From assembly GCA_035561135.1 (NCBI GenBank), contig DATMYA010000014.1, positions 173,345-237,344 on the forward strand: 64,000 nt of DNA, given 5' to 3'. The stretch is from Clostridia bacterium. Its GTDB lineage: Bacteria; Acidobacteriota; Terriglobia; Terriglobales; Acidobacteriaceae. The position numbers and the translations under genes are program-made. The number at the start of each line of letters is the position of its first letter. Position 1 is the stretch's first letter. Below, in pieces: positions 1-9,693 of this stretch. The notes below the pieces were generated by a model, which worked only from the letters and a program-made list of their open reading frames with translations, did not search any database and was not told the DNA's origin.

Positions 1-2
1 AG

Positions 3-1052
3 CCGCACGCCGCCACATGGTTGGCGTGGCCGCACAATCGCAGCGATTGGCCGGGGAAGTTCGAGCCCATCCCGTACGTGTATGCGGAGATTGTTCGCCA
101 CCTCGCACGCGTCGAGCACGTTGAACTCATCGTTACCGACGAAGCTGCCGAACTGAAGGCGCGTGAGATATTGCACCGCGCGAATGTGCTGGAGGCATCG
201 CCCCGCACGAGGCATCCGAATATTCGGTTTCATCGCTGGCCGACCAATCGCGGCTGGCTCCGCGACACAGGCGCCATCTTCGTACGCCGTAAGCTGGCCG
301 ACGGAGGCTACGATCTGGCGGCGACGGATTGGCGCTTCAACGCGTGGGCGAAGTACAACGACTGGAAGCTCGATGACCAGCTTCCTGCGCTGATTGCCAA
401 AACGTTGCGAATTCCCCGCTTCCAGCCTGAGTTCACCGTGGATGGGAAAGTTCGTCGCGTGGTTCTGGAAGGCGGCAGCATCGACGTGAACGGACGCGGA
501 ACGCTCATTACGACCGAAGAGTGCCTGCTCTCGAACGTTCAGCAACGCAACCCCGGTCTCAGCCGCGAAGATATCGAATTCGTTCTATCTGAATGTCTGG
601 GCATCAAGAAAGTCTTGTGGCTTGAACGCGGAATCGTTGGCGACGACACGCATGGCCACGTTGACGACATAACGCGCTTCGTGGGCACGAATACGATTGT
701 GACCTGCGTCGAACCCGATCCGTCCGACGCCAATCACGAACCCTTGCGCGACAACTACCGTCGGCTTGCACGCATGAGCGACCAGAATGGCAAGCCGTTC
801 CGTGTGGTTACACTGCCCATGCCGGCTCCCATCGTCTTCCGCGGACAGCGTCTTCCGGCGAGCTACGCGAATTTCTATATAGCAAGCGGCATCGTGCTCG
901 TGCCCGTTTTCGACGATCCCAACGACCGCCTCGCGCTGAACACGCTCGCGGATCTGATGCCACGCCACACCATCGTTCCTATCTATTGCGGCGATCTTGT
1001 TTGGGGACTCGGCACCATTCACTGCATGACGCAGCAGCAACCGGCAATCTGA
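3..1052 (+). CDS. aguA: Agmatine deiminase family protein, 5' end outside the window
   Basis: Hydrolyses agmatine to N-carbamoylputrescine plus ammonia in cytosolic polyamine synthesis, if the family assignment holds (porphyromonas-type peptidyl-arginine deiminase fold). The reading frame stays open to the window edge and encodes PHAATWLAWPHN before the first possible in-window start (TTG at 21), so the true start lies upstream. Family motifs are seen: WLRDTGAIF, GGSIDVNG, GDDTHGHVDDITRF and, close to the C-terminus, GTIHCMTQQ with the catalytic Cys. A strong terminator follows 34 bases after the stop. No N-carbamoylputrescine amidase gene is visible, so its pathway partner must lie elsewhere. 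The exact substrate is inferred from family only. Confidence 0.85.
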   Translation, partial: PHAATWLAWPHNRSDWPGKFEPIPYVYAEIVRHLARVEHVELIVTDEAAELKAREILHRANVLEASPRTRHPNIRFHRWPTNRGWLRDTGAIFVRRKLADGGYDLAATDWRFNAWAKYNDWKLDDQLPALIAKTLRIPRFQPEFTVDGKVRRVVLEGGSIDVNGRGTLITTEECLLSNVQQRNPGLSREDIEFVLSECLGIKKVLWLERGIVGDDTHGHVDDITRFVGTNTIVTCVEPDPSDANHEPLRDNYRRLARMSDQNGKPFRVVTLPMPAPIVFRGQRLPASYANFYIASGIVLVPVFDDPNDRLALNTLADLMPRHTIVPIYCGDLVWGLGTIHCMTQQQPAI

Positions 1053-1085
1053 GGGTCGGCTTGTAGCGTCTCGCCAAAGCTAGAA

Positions 1086-1113
1086 CGAGGGCCTTTCGGC
1101 CCTCGCGCTTTTT
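1086..1113 (+). terminator. Intrinsic terminator of the agmatine deiminase gene
   Basis: Perfect 8-bp stem CGAGGGCC / GGCCCTCG (1086-1093 with 1098-1105), TTTC loop, followed by a T run at 1109-1112. It lies between convergent genes. Confidence 0.8.
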
Positions 1114-1132
1114 CAAGTCGCTTCACCATTTC

Positions 1133-1630
1133 TTATTTCTTGTACTCGGTCGTTTCCGGTCCCTGCTCAAGGGTTTTGCGATCCCAGGTCAGGCCGCCGC
1201 GCGTGTAGTTCGCGAGCTCGAAATCCTGGGTCAACTCCAGCGCGTCGGTCGGACACGCGTCTTCGCACAATCCGCAGAACATGCAGCGGCTCAGGTCGTA
1301 GGTAAAGGTAGTTAGTTCCTTCCGACGCGTCTGCGGATTGCGCTCGCTGCTCACCACAATCAGGTGCTCAGGACAGGCCAGCGCGCACAAGTCACACGCG
1401 ATGCAGAGTGTCTCGTCCGTGTCCGGATTGACGTTCAATCGCGGAGCCCCACGGTATCGCTCGGCGATCTGCGGACGTTCCAGTGGGTACTGCTCGGTGC
1501 AATTCTGCTTCATGTCCTGATTGCGAAACGTCAGCTTCAGGCCCTTCAGCAGATCCAGAAACAGCACTCTTCTCACCAAGTTCTTCAGTGCCAAAGCCTC
1601 ACCCCGTGAGCCGAGGATAACACTGGGCAT
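1133..1630 (-). CDS. nuoI: NADH-quinone oxidoreductase subunit I paralogue 1 (8Fe ferredoxin type)
   Basis: 165 residues. This complex I subunit carries clusters N6a and N6b in the hydrophilic arm. Two 4Fe-4S motifs are present, CIACDLCALACP and CMFCGLCEDACP, each followed by the usual spacing, and an amphipathic N-terminal stretch (LVRRVLFLDLLKGLKLTF) precedes them. ATG start at 1630 without an obvious Shine-Dalgarno sequence. No other nuo gene is nearby, so the gene is detached from its operon. A second, clearly different nuoI lies at 9694-10230. The product could also serve a different membrane-bound ferredoxin-dependent complex. Confidence 0.85.
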   Translation of the reverse strand: MPSVILGSRGEALALKNLVRRVLFLDLLKGLKLTFRNQDMKQNCTEQYPLERPQIAERYRGAPRLNVNPDTDETLCIACDLCALACPEHLIVVSSERNPQTRRKELTTFTYDLSRCMFCGLCEDACPTDALELTQDFELANYTRGGLTWDRKTLEQGPETTEYKK

Positions 1631-1713
1631 TGCACAAAAAAAGAGGCTGCCAAGCTACATCCCTCGCAGGATGCCGTCTGGCAGCTCTTGTACTTCGACC
1701 GCTGGTTCCCCTG

Positions 1714-3003
1714 TTATTTCCGGCGGGCGAAGATTCCCGATGCCAGCGAACCCAGGCCGAGAAGGCCGAGCAGCGGCAGCGGAGAGGCGGTTTGCGGCAG
1801 ACGGTTCTGGGCGGTTTCCGTGCCCTTCGCGGCCTGGTCGCTGGTTGCAGCTGCGGTACCCTGATCAGCGTTCTGGCTGCTGGCCGAAGTGTCCGCGGTG
1901 GCGCTCGGTTCGGTCGTCTGCGCCGCGTTCTGGTCGGAGGTCGCACTCTGCGCCGCCGTTTCGGCAGACGTGCTCGGAGCAGTACCCGCGGAAGACGCTA
2001 TGCCGGACGATGTCGTCTCGGTGCCAGCCGGCTTAGCGTACGAAGGCTGCGTGCTTGCCTCCGAACCTGTTGGCTGGCTCGCGGCTGCCTGTGACTGCGT
2101 GTTCATGTCGGTAGCAGTGGTGCTGGTCGCGGGCTGGGTTGCTGTCTGGCTCGTTGCGCTGCTCTGCCCCGGCTGGCCGGTGCTGGGCTGCGCGCCGGAC
2201 GCTGCGGAGGCGGCGGCAGCAGACTGGCCAGCCGCCTGAGCATTACGGTCCGCGGCCGCAGCGCTGTTGTCAATCTGCGAAGGCGGAGTACCCGCAGCGG
2301 CTGCCGTGTTATCGCTCACACCACTGGAACTCGTCTGGCTGCTCACGGGCGGAGTTTGCTGCGTCGCAGCCGCCTGCGTGTCAGCGCTGCTCGTGCTGGT
2401 TGCAGGAGCCGCCTGGCCAGACATGGCCGACGAGTTCTCACTCGTCGTCCCCGTACCGGCGCTCATCGAGCCCGAAGGCTGGGTTGAAGTCGCGGTACCC
2501 ATATCCGACGTGCCTCCCGTCTGCGCCGTCGAAGTTGTTGACTCGCCCATGGCAGAGCTGCTGCTCGAAGGATTCGAGGTGCTGCTCTCGCACGTGCCCG
2601 AGATAGACGTCACATCCGCAACCATGATGGTGGGTGTGGCTTGTGACCCCTGTGTGCCTGTTGCAGCGGCGCTGCTGTCCTTGGACGCTTCCGCAGCGTT
2701 ATCCCTGCTGCCGGTAATATCAACCGTCTGGCCTACAAACTGGGCGAGGCGGTCCGTGTTGCCGCTCAGGCGGTAAGGCGTGGTTTCGCCTTTCACTTGG
2801 AGCGTGAAGCTCCCACTGCTGCCCATCAGGCAGCCCTGAATGTGGCCTGCGGCGGTCTTATTGTCCGTGCTCGCGGCCGGGTTATTCTGCGTTTGGCTCT
2901 GGTCTTGGCTGGCGCCGGTCGAAGCAGGGCTCGTCGTGTCCTGCGCAATGCCCCAAGAAAGGGCGACCAACAAGCCCGATGTCAGTAAAACGGCTTTCTT
3001 CAT
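1714..3003 (-). CDS. Secreted Ser/Thr/Ala/Gln-rich protein with LPQTA sortase-like C-terminal tail
   Basis: 429 residues from ATG 3003, chosen because GGAGG sits 7 nt upstream and a signal peptide (MKKAVLLTSGLLVAL) follows at once; an in-frame start at 3030 is less likely. After the signal there is a small ordered-looking domain at about 35-150 (GHIQGCLMG, TPYRLSGNTDRLAQFVGQ, TIMVADVTSISGTCES). About 250 residues of Ser/Thr/Ala/Gln/Gly low complexity follow. The C-terminus is LPQTASPLP, a glycine/leucine hydrophobic helix, then ARRK. This tripartite tail resembles LPXTG cell-surface sorting signals. Function is unknown; a surface-anchored or protease-processed stalk is an inference. Confidence 0.8.
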   Translation of the reverse strand: MKKAVLLTSGLLVALSWGIAQDTTSPASTGASQDQSQTQNNPAASTDNKTAAGHIQGCLMGSSGSFTLQVKGETTPYRLSGNTDRLAQFVGQTVDITGSRDNAAEASKDSSAAATGTQGSQATPTIMVADVTSISGTCESSTSNPSSSSSAMGESTTSTAQTGGTSDMGTATSTQPSGSMSAGTGTTSENSSAMSGQAAPATSTSSADTQAAATQQTPPVSSQTSSSGVSDNTAAAAGTPPSQIDNSAAAADRNAQAAGQSAAAASAASGAQPSTGQPGQSSATSQTATQPATSTTATDMNTQSQAAASQPTGSEASTQPSYAKPAGTETTSSGIASSAGTAPSTSAETAAQSATSDQNAAQTTEPSATADTSASSQNADQGTAAATSDQAAKGTETAQNRLPQTASPLPLLGLLGLGSLASGIFARRK

Positions 3004-3330
3004 CGTTTCCTCCACTTCATTCCTGCCCAAAGGGCTGGGTCACTCACCCGAGTATGGGTGTCCGATTTAGTGTTTAGAACTCAGTAACCCCAGCGGGGTT
3101 TGCTCGCTGGGAAAAAACCTGCCTCTTTTGGATATAGAGCAGGAACTCACTTCTGGATGCACAAGCCCCCGAGCCACATTCGCCCGGGACTTCCGTGCAG
3201 ATGCAGCGCGGTGCGCTGATTGAGCATGATGACTTATCAGTACACACGTAATTACACACGTAATACAGATCGAAATCCTGCTTGGCCGCGCTTCCGGGCA
3301 GGAGTGGATAATAGGAGCAGGAGAACGTGA
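3004..3330. other. Divergent intergenic region between the LPQTA gene and tadA
   Basis: No convincing gene. Overlapping short open frames on the minus strand lack coding character and ribosome sites. The region holds the 12-bp tandem repeat listed separately and presumably both divergent promoters. Confidence 0.6.
3241..3264. repeat. Perfect 12-bp tandem repeat, two copies
   Basis: TACACACGTAAT occurs twice head to tail with no mismatch, in an AT-rich patch between divergently transcribed genes. It could be a tandem operator; that role is inferred from position only. Confidence 0.6.
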
Positions 3331-3789
3331 TTGGAACACTCAGACGAGTTCTGGATGGAGGAGGCTCTGCGCGAAGGCGAGCGCGCCCGTACTGCCGAAG
3401 AGGTGCCTGTTGGGGCGATCGTCGTCTGTGGCGGACGCGTGATTGCCCGTGGATCGAACCGCACGATACTCGACAGCGATCCGACTGCGCACGCTGAAAT
3501 CGTCGCGCTGCGCGAAGCCGGTCGCACGCTCGGCAACTATCGACTGACACAGTGCGAGATGTTCGTCACCGTGGAACCCTGCGCCATGTGCGCCGGTGCT
3601 CTTGTCCATGCGCGCATCCGCCGCCTGGTCTATGGCGCGGACGACGCCAAGGCCGGAGCCGTGCGCTCGGTCATGCAGGTGCTCAACCACCCAGCCCTGA
3701 ACCACGCGACGGAGGTTAAGAGCGGCGTTCTGGCCGCCCGCTGCATGGAATCGATTCAGGTATTCTTCCGGGAACGCAGGGCTAAATAG
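3331..3789 (+). CDS. tadA: tRNA-specific adenosine deaminase
   Basis: Converts A34 to inosine in tRNA-Arg(ACG), in the cytosol. The cytidine/deoxycytidylate deaminase zinc site is complete: HAE (His54, proton-shuttling Glu56) and PCAMC (Cys84, Cys87). The 152-residue length is normal for the family. The start appears to be TTG at 3331, since GGAG at 3320-3323 has good spacing and no in-frame ATG precedes the conserved N-terminal helix. Transcribed divergently from the LPQTA gene. Confidence 0.92.
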   Translation: MEHSDEFWMEEALREGERARTAEEVPVGAIVVCGGRVIARGSNRTILDSDPTAHAEIVALREAGRTLGNYRLTQCEMFVTVEPCAMCAGALVHARIRRLVYGADDAKAGAVRSVMQVLNHPALNHATEVKSGVLAARCMESIQVFFRERRAK

Positions 3790-3963
3790 CCTTAGAGAAA
3801 TATTTTTATCAGTGTTGCATTGCCTAGTGCTGTTGTGTTATTGTTCATCGGTACGTTAGATCCGAAACGGTTGTAGAGCAGCAGCTTCTCGCTTAAGAGC
3901 TAGTCCTGCCTGAGTTCTTCCGATTCAATCCACGTAACAACGCTCAAGAGAAAAGAGTTTTAA

Positions 3964-4164
3964 ATGGAACAAGGAACAGTTAAGTGGTTCAACGACGCTA
4001 AGGGCTTTGGTTTCATTAGCCGCCAGAACGGCGAAGATGTGTTTGTTCACTTCTCCGCGATCCAGTCCAACGGATTCCGTAGCCTTCAAGAAGGTCAGGC
4101 CGTTCAGTTCAACGTCGTAAAGGGACCGAAGGGCTGGCAGGCCGAGAACGTTCAGGTTCTGTAA
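3964..4164 (+). CDS. Cold-shock domain protein (CspA family)
   Basis: 66 residues forming a single cold-shock domain, a cytosolic RNA chaperone and antiterminator. Both nucleic-acid motifs are intact: RNP1 KGFGFI at 13-18 and RNP2 VFVHF at 26-30. A 174-base gap separates it from tadA, compatible with the long 5' leader usual for cold-shock mRNAs, although no cold-box could be assigned by eye. Followed by a strong terminator, so monocistronic. Confidence 0.95.
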   Translation: MEQGTVKWFNDAKGFGFISRQNGEDVFVHFSAIQSNGFRSLQEGQAVQFNVVKGPKGWQAENVQVL

Positions 4165-4206
4165 TTCCTGGACAAGCTCCAACCAGAGCTTAGTTTCAAC
4201 AGAAGA

Positions 4207-4236
4207 GGCGAGCTAAACGGCTCGCCTTTTCTCTTT
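4207..4236 (+). terminator. Intrinsic terminator of the cold-shock gene
   Basis: 7-bp stem GGCGAGC / GCTCGCC (4207-4213 with 4220-4226) and a T-rich tail TTTTCTCTTT. Confidence 0.85.
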
Positions 4237-4663
4237 GGTTGCGAGCCCAATGGTTGCGAACCCAAGGGTTCTTCCCCGGCCGGGTGCCCCAGGTTCGCGC
4301 CGTGCTGTTGGCGCTAACCTGGGATGCCGCATTCAATGTGCTGGAGTTTTTATACCTTGCCATGGAGGGCATTCCTGTTTCTGCGGCCAGAGTTGTAGGT
4401 TAGAATTGCTGCGCCCATGGCCGACAACACCCTCTATTACGGTGACAATTCATCCTGAGGTCACGCGGTTTCTGCGGGACCGAAGGCTCTGCTCTGTAGC
4501 CTCCGCTACGCTCAGGATGACCCCGCTCATTGCACGGTCGACGTTTTTCAGCAGCCTGTGAGGCCGCCCTCTCATTCCTGCCGAAACAGCCCTGCATCTG
4601 ATAAACTGCACTAGCAATCGAGACTGCGCCGGGTTTTCCGCGCATCCGCATCGGGTTTGCCGC
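4237..4663. other. Non-coding stretch before tRNA-Ser with a 10-bp inverted repeat
   Basis: No supported gene. TCATCCTGAG at 4450-4459 is matched by its exact complement CTCAGGATGA at 4511-4520, about 50 bases apart, with further GAAGGCTCTG-like words between. Similar words (ATCCTGAGCGCAGGATGCGAAGGAT) recur at 56861-56885, so this is probably a dispersed intergenic repeat. Confidence 0.5.
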
Positions 4664-4753
4664 GGAGAGATGGCCGAGTGGTTGAAGGCACCTGACTCGA
4701 AATCAGACGTGGGGGTAACTCCACCGGGGGTTCGAATCCCTCTCTCTCCGCCA
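4664..4753 (+). tRNA. tRNA-Ser (anticodon CGA), CCA encoded
   Basis: Acceptor GGAGAGA (4664-4670) pairs with TCTCTCC (4743-4749), discriminator G, then genomic CCA. The anticodon stem-loop CTGACTCGAAATCAG gives CGA. A long variable arm (ACGTGGGGGTAACTCCACC region) is typical of serine tRNAs, and the T-loop GTTCGAATCC is canonical. Confidence 0.97.
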
Positions 4754-4872
4754 TTTTCTAAAGTGTGCCTTGGGCATGCTTTGTTGTTGGTTCCAATCCG
4801 CCGAGTTCCATTCCAAAGCACAAAAATGGGCAGCCTTCTCGGCCGCCCGTGACTTCCCTGACTGTAGACTAA

Positions 4873-5931
4873 CTAGCTCCACTTTCTGAAGAACAGCGCC
4901 TGCTTCGCGATTGGTTCCGTCTTAGTCACCAGCGAAGCCAGTTGCGTTTCGTTGAGCGGCGTAAACTTCCGCGCAAGTTCCACGTTCTGTTCCAGTTGCG
5001 CGATGCTGTCGCAGCCGATGATGACCGTGCTGACCGGCATTGAGAGAACGTAGTAGAGCGCTTCCTGCATGGCCAGCGTTCCCGGCCTGGTTGCGACGCC
5101 CTCAAAGCCCCGCTGCTGGCCGGCTGCGGGCGGTGTCCACGAAGAAAGAATGCGGCCTCGCGCCGGGATCTTCATCCCGATAACGCCCATCTGCTTCTCC
5201 AGCGCCATTGGCAACAGCTTCTCTATAAAGCTGAGGTGATGCTTGTCGGCCGCGTTCAACGACATCAGGATCGTGTCGAACGGGAATCGCCGGATCATTT
5301 CGATAAGCACGTCAGGATCGGCGTGTCCGGTGACGCCCAGGTGGCGCACCATCTTCTGCTCGCGAGCGTGTTGCAGCGCTTCGATGGCGCCGCCTTTGGC
5401 AAAAATCTGCTCCACCTGTTCCATGCGCGACAGGTTGTGCAACTGCCATAGGTCGAGGTGGTCGGTATTCAAAAGCTTCAGCGACTCATCGAGCAGCCGC
5501 AACGAACCGTCCCTGGTACGATCATGCGTCTTGCTGGCCAGGAAGGCCTCAGCACGGCGGTGCTTCATCACCTGTCCGATGTAGCGCTGGCTCCATCGCT
5601 CTGGTGCGCCGTAGGCTGCGGCCGTATCCACGTAGTTGACGCCCAGGTCGAGCGCGCGCTCTACGATCGGCACCGCAACAGCTTCATTGTTGGGCTGCTC
5701 GATAGCGGCCTGCCCGCCAAGGCTGAAGACGCCGACGCGGTAGCCTGTCTGCCCGAGATTGCGCGTGGGCATAGCCTTCGGCGTGACAGCGTTCGATGGC
5801 AGTGGCGGCAGCGCTCGCGCGGGAGAGCTCAGCAAAGTTCCCGCCACAAAGCTCGCTGTTGCCGTGCCGCCGATCTTGAGAAAATCGCGCCGGTCGAAAC
5901 CGGACCTCTTGCCGGAATTGTCGTCGCTCAT
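4873..5931 (-). CDS. Tat-exported aldo/keto reductase
   Basis: 352 residues from ATG 5931, preceded by GGAGG; an upstream in-frame ATG at 5961 lacks a ribosome site. The N-terminus is a twin-arginine signal (FDRRDFLKIGG followed by a hydrophobic Ala/Thr stretch and PARA), so the folded enzyme is predicted to be exported. The aldo/keto reductase barrel shows LDLGVNYVDTAAAYG (Asp and Tyr of the catalytic tetrad), ASKTHDRT (Lys) and LDLWQLHNL (His). The substrate is unknown. Close relatives are annotated as exported oxidoreductases in acidobacteria and planctomycetes (family knowledge, not checked). Confidence 0.85.
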   Translation of the reverse strand: MSDDNSGKRSGFDRRDFLKIGGTATASFVAGTLLSSPARALPPLPSNAVTPKAMPTRNLGQTGYRVGVFSLGGQAAIEQPNNEAVAVPIVERALDLGVNYVDTAAAYGAPERWSQRYIGQVMKHRRAEAFLASKTHDRTRDGSLRLLDESLKLLNTDHLDLWQLHNLSRMEQVEQIFAKGGAIEALQHAREQKMVRHLGVTGHADPDVLIEMIRRFPFDTILMSLNAADKHHLSFIEKLLPMALEKQMGVIGMKIPARGRILSSWTPPAAGQQRGFEGVATRPGTLAMQEALYYVLSMPVSTVIIGCDSIAQLEQNVELARKFTPLNETQLASLVTKTEPIAKQALFFRKWS

Positions 5932-6029
5932 CTGTGCCTCCGGGCGGAATCCTATTCGCATCTGACGCCAATCGCAAGCTACGCGATTATCTTCCCGCCT
6001 GCTGGTAAGCGCGCCGCCTAAACGCGGCG

Positions 6030-9000
6030 CTAGACCACAAAGTATTTCGCCGACGGATGGTGCACGATGATGGCGGAGGTGGACTGTTCCGGTTCCAGCA
6101 GGTATCCGGTCGTCAAATGCACGCCAATCGCCTCCTCAGGCTTGAGCAGCGCAAAGAGCTTCGTCTGGTCCTCAAGGTTCGGACACGCGGGATAGCCAAA
6201 CGAATAGCGCGAACCGCGATACTTCTGATGGAACAGATCGCCGATTCGTTGGGAATCGTCGCCGCCGATGCCCAACTCTTCGCGAACTATCTTATGCATG
6301 TACTCGGCGAGAGCCTCGGCCGTTTCGACGCTCAGTCCATGCAGGTATAGATACTTGGTGTACTCTCCGCCTTCGAACAATTTCTGCGTCTCGTGCGAAG
6401 CCTGCGCCCCGATGGTGACTACCGACATGCCAATAACGTCCAGCTTGCCGGAACTACGCGGCAGGAAGTAATCGGCGATTGATAACCGACGGCCCTCGCG
6501 CTGTCGCGGAAAGGTGATGCGTTGTACCTCGCGTAAGTCGCCCTTCGCCTTCTCACCCGCGCGAATTCCGTCCGCAGGCTCGTAGAGAATGACATCGTTT
6601 CCTTCACCTTGACATGGGTAGAAGCCATAGACCACCTTCGGCTCGAACCAGCCGGAAGTGATAACTTCACCCTGCAGGTTCTTCAGAATCGGACGGAACT
6701 TCTCCTCAACAAGCCGGACATAGTCTTCCTGCGAAGCCGTCTTGAGCTGCCACTGGTTTTTGAACAGCGCAGTCTCGTTGATGTAACGGAAGACTTCGCG
6801 CAGGTCGAAATCCTTGCGCACGCGCTCACCCCAGAAGGGCGGCTGCGGAACATTGGGTGCCAGGGGCATCTCATCACGTGGACGCGCCTCCGCCACGCCA
6901 TCCCCCGCAACAACCGCGGCGCGGGCGAATTCCTTTACAACGCGCCCTTCGGCGATTGCGACCTCGCGGCCTTCACCCGCCAGCGACTCCATGTAGTGCA
7001 GCCCGGCAAACGCATCGTCTGCATAAAACACAGCCGAGGAGTATTCGCGCCGCAAATCATCTTCTACGTACTTACGCGTCAGGGCGGCGCCGCCGCAGAC
7101 GACCGGGAACTTCAGTCCCTGCAACTCAAGATCCTGGATGACGTACTTCATCTCCAGCGTGGATTTCACCAGCAGACCGCTCAGTCCGATGGCATCTGCC
7201 TTATGCTCCGCGGCCGCCTTGATAATCGCTTCGGCTGGCTGCTTGATGCCGAGGTTCACCACCTTGTAGCCGTTGTTCGTCAGAATGATGTCCACCAGGT
7301 TCTTGCCGATGTCGTGAACATCTCCTTTCACGGTGGCCAACACCATCGTCCCTTTTTGCGATCCTTCTACCTTCTCCATCTTCGGCTCAAGGTACGCTAC
7401 CGCCGCTTTCATCACAGAAGCGGAATCCAGCACGGAAGGAAGCTGCATCTTGCGCGCGCCGAACAGGTCGCCCACCGTGCGCATTCCATCGAGCAACACC
7501 GTATTGATCAGTTCCAGCGGCGTGTACTGCGTCAACGCATCTTCGAGCAGGGCGTCGAGAGTTTGCTTCGCTGCTCCATCACCCACCATTTTCTCGCCAT
7601 GGATGATGCAGAACTTCAGCTTGTCCTCCACCGAAAGTGTCTCGACGTGAGCCGTCGTAACAGCGTCCTTCTGGCCTTTCATGGCGTCGAAGTGCGCCAT
7701 ATAGTTTTGTAACGGATCGCCCGCCGACCGATCCGCATAAATCAGCTTGCGCGCAAGCTCAACTTCTGCTTCAGGAATCTTATACAACGGATAGATTTTG
7801 CTGTAATTAACGATTGCAATATCGAGCCCGTTGTTAACGGCTTCATGGGTGAATACCGAGTTCAGGACGCGGCGAGCATAGGTGTTCAACCCGAAAGAGA
7901 TATTGCTCACGCCGAGGATCGTCTTTACATCCGGCAGTTCCTGCTTGATGCGCCGTACAGCCTCCAGCGTCTGCACTCCGGCCGAACGATACTCTTCCTG
8001 CCCAGTCGAAATCGGCAGCGTCAAGGCGTCGAAGATCATCTCCTGCGGGCGCAGCCCGTACTTGTTCACCGCGAGGTCGAAGATGCGTTTTGCGATTGCA
8101 ACCTTCTTGTCGGCCGTGAGTGCCATTCCCTCTTCATCGATGGTGAGCGCGATCACCGCCGCGCCATACCGCTTCGCCATTGGCAGGACGCGACTGGTGC
8201 GCTTTTCTCCGTCTTCCAGGTTGATGGAATTGATGATGGCCTTGCCCGGAATGCGCTTCAGCGCCTCCTCTATAACATCTGCCTCGGTCGAGTCCACCAT
8301 GATGGGCGCTGGAACGCGCGTAGCAATCTTTTCCAACACGGCGCTCATGTACCCCTTCTCGTCCTCGCCGACGATCGCCGTACACAGGTCCAGCATATGC
8401 GAGCCTTCATTCACCAACTTCTTGGCAAGCGTGAGGATGGCGTCATAGTCCTGCGCGCGTACGAGGTTGCGGAAGCTCTCCACCCGCGTCGTCGTGTTCA
8501 TCTCTTCCGCGACGATCAACGGCTTGGGATCGAGGTCCAGCGGAACTACGCTGTAAGCGCTGGCGGCAGACGCCGTGAGCCTCACTTCGCGCTTCCCCGG
8601 TTCCAGGCCGCTTACCGCATCTGCAACAGCTTTCAAATGTTCCGGCGTAGTACCGCAGCATCCGCCGACAATGCGAACGCCATAGTCGCGCACGAAGTGC
8701 GCCTGGAAGTCAGCGAGTTCCTGTGGCGTGAGCGCGTACACGGCTCGTCCGCCAACGTTTTGGGGAAGTCCCGCGTTCGGCAGCACGGAAACATACTTAG
8801 GGGAGTTTAGGCTGAGAAAACGAACTGCGTCGTTCATCTCGCGCGGACCCGTAGCGCAGTTCAATCCAATGGCGTCCACGTCGAACACTTCAAGCGCCGC
8901 GACTGCTGCGCCGATCTCTGTGCCCAGCAGCATTGTGCCGGTCGCCTCGAGCGTTACCTGAACCTGTACTGGCAGCCGCTTACCTGCTTGCTGCATGGCG

Positions 9001-9521
9001 TCGAATGCCGCGACCAGCGCCGCTTTCGCCTGGAGGATGTCCTGACACGTTTCGATTAGCAGGACGTCAACACCGCCTTCAATCAGCGCGACCACCTGCT
9101 CAACATAGGCGGCAACCATGTCGTCCCACGAGATGTGGGCTAGCGACGGCAGCTTGGTCGTAGGCCCTATCGAACCGGCAACGAACCGTGGCTTGCCCTT
9201 GGTGGAGAACTCGTCGGCAACCTGCCGTGCAAGCCTTGCAGCCTTGATGTTCAACTCCGCAACTTTATCTTCGAGCCCGTACTCCGAGAGAACGATGCGC
9301 GTGGAGCCGAACGTATCCGTCTCAACCACGTCGCATCCCACGGAGAAGAACGCTCCGTGAATGTCACGAATGATGTCTGGCCGGCTGAGCACAAGCAGTT
9401 CGTTGCACCCTTCCTTACCCCAGTAATCGTCAGGCGAGGGATTGCGGAACTGTATGTTGGTACCCATTGCGCCGTCGTAAACCACGACGCGCTCGCTCAC
9501 GGTCTTCAGAAAATCGCTCAT
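6030..9521 (-). CDS. metH: Cobalamin-dependent methionine synthase
   Basis: Transfers the methyl group of 5-methyltetrahydrofolate to homocysteine through methylcobalamin. 1163 residues from ATG 9521 (GGGGAACG upstream). Domains in order: homocysteine-binding barrel (about 1-320, zinc ligands in GLNCATG and GGCCGTT), pterin-binding barrel (about 335-600), helical cap and B12 domain (about 640-880, base-off histidine motif [10 protein letters not shown]), and the reactivation domain (about 905-1150). All four modules are present, so the protein should be self-reactivating. No cobalamin riboswitch was recognised in the short upstream gap. Works downstream of the metY/metX route at 34 kb. Confidence 0.97.
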   Translation of the reverse strand: MSDFLKTVSERVVVYDGAMGTNIQFRNPSPDDYWGKEGCNELLVLSRPDIIRDIHGAFFSVGCDVVETDTFGSTRIVLSEYGLEDKVAELNIKAARLARQVADEFSTKGKPRFVAGSIGPTTKLPSLAHISWDDMVAAYVEQVVALIEGGVDVLLIETCQDILQAKAALVAAFDAMQQAGKRLPVQVQVTLEATGTMLLGTEIGAAVAALEVFDVDAIGLNCATGPREMNDAVRFLSLNSPKYVSVLPNAGLPQNVGGRAVYALTPQELADFQAHFVRDYGVRIVGGCCGTTPEHLKAVADAVSGLEPGKREVRLTASAASAYSVVPLDLDPKPLIVAEEMNTTTRVESFRNLVRAQDYDAILTLAKKLVNEGSHMLDLCTAIVGEDEKGYMSAVLEKIATRVPAPIMVDSTEADVIEEALKRIPGKAIINSINLEDGEKRTSRVLPMAKRYGAAVIALTIDEEGMALTADKKVAIAKRIFDLAVNKYGLRPQEMIFDALTLPISTGQEEYRSAGVQTLEAVRRIKQELPDVKTILGVSNISFGLNTYARRVLNSVFTHEAVNNGLDIAIVNYSKIYPLYKIPEAEVELARKLIYADRSAGDPLQNYMAHFDAMKGQKDAVTTAHVETLSVEDKLKFCIIHGEKMVGDGAAKQTLDALLEDALTQYTPLELINTVLLDGMRTVGDLFGARKMQLPSVLDSASVMKAAVAYLEPKMEKVEGSQKGTMVLATVKGDVHDIGKNLVDIILTNNGYKVVNLGIKQPAEAIIKAAAEHKADAIGLSGLLVKSTLEMKYVIQDLELQGLKFPVVCGGAALTRKYVEDDLRREYSSAVFYADDAFAGLHYMESLAGEGREVAIAEGRVVKEFARAAVVAGDGVAEARPRDEMPLAPNVPQPPFWGERVRKDFDLREVFRYINETALFKNQWQLKTASQEDYVRLVEEKFRPILKNLQGEVITSGWFEPKVVYGFYPCQGEGNDVILYEPADGIRAGEKAKGDLREVQRITFPRQREGRRLSIADYFLPRSSGKLDVIGMSVVTIGAQASHETQKLFEGGEYTKYLYLHGLSVETAEALAEYMHKIVREELGIGGDDSQRIGDLFHQKYRGSRYSFGYPACPNLEDQTKLFALLKPEEAIGVHLTTGYLLEPEQSTSAIIVHHPSAKYFVV

Positions 9522-9642
9522 TACGATCGTTCCCCAATCTCGGATGCCGCGCACGACGGCTACGGCTCCCGTTCCCTCTCTCTAAGAATACGGCAAGCTA
9601 CACAGGAAAGGCCATTTGCAGATGTGCCTTTGCAGGTACAGA

Positions 9643-9676
9643 AAAGGCCGGTCCCCAACGGGATCGGCCTTTTTCG
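9643..9676 (-). terminator. Terminator after the second nuoI, upstream of metH
   Basis: AAGGCCGGTCCC / GGGATCGGCCTT stem with one G-T or mismatch position and CAAC loop. T runs are present on both sides, so it can work in both orientations. It separates the nuoI transcript from metH. Confidence 0.7.
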
Positions 9677-9693
9677 CACGATCTCAAAATCTC

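Noticed and set aside
1630..2776. Several plus-strand frames opposite the LPQTA protein gene
   Set aside because: Produced by the Ser/Ala/Thr/Gln-rich codons of the minus-strand gene; Cys/Trp/Arg-rich translations with no likeness to proteins.
6609..8810. Long plus-strand frames (367 and 321 codons) opposite metH
   Set aside because: Antisense shadows of a GC-biased gene; no ribosome sites and no protein motifs.
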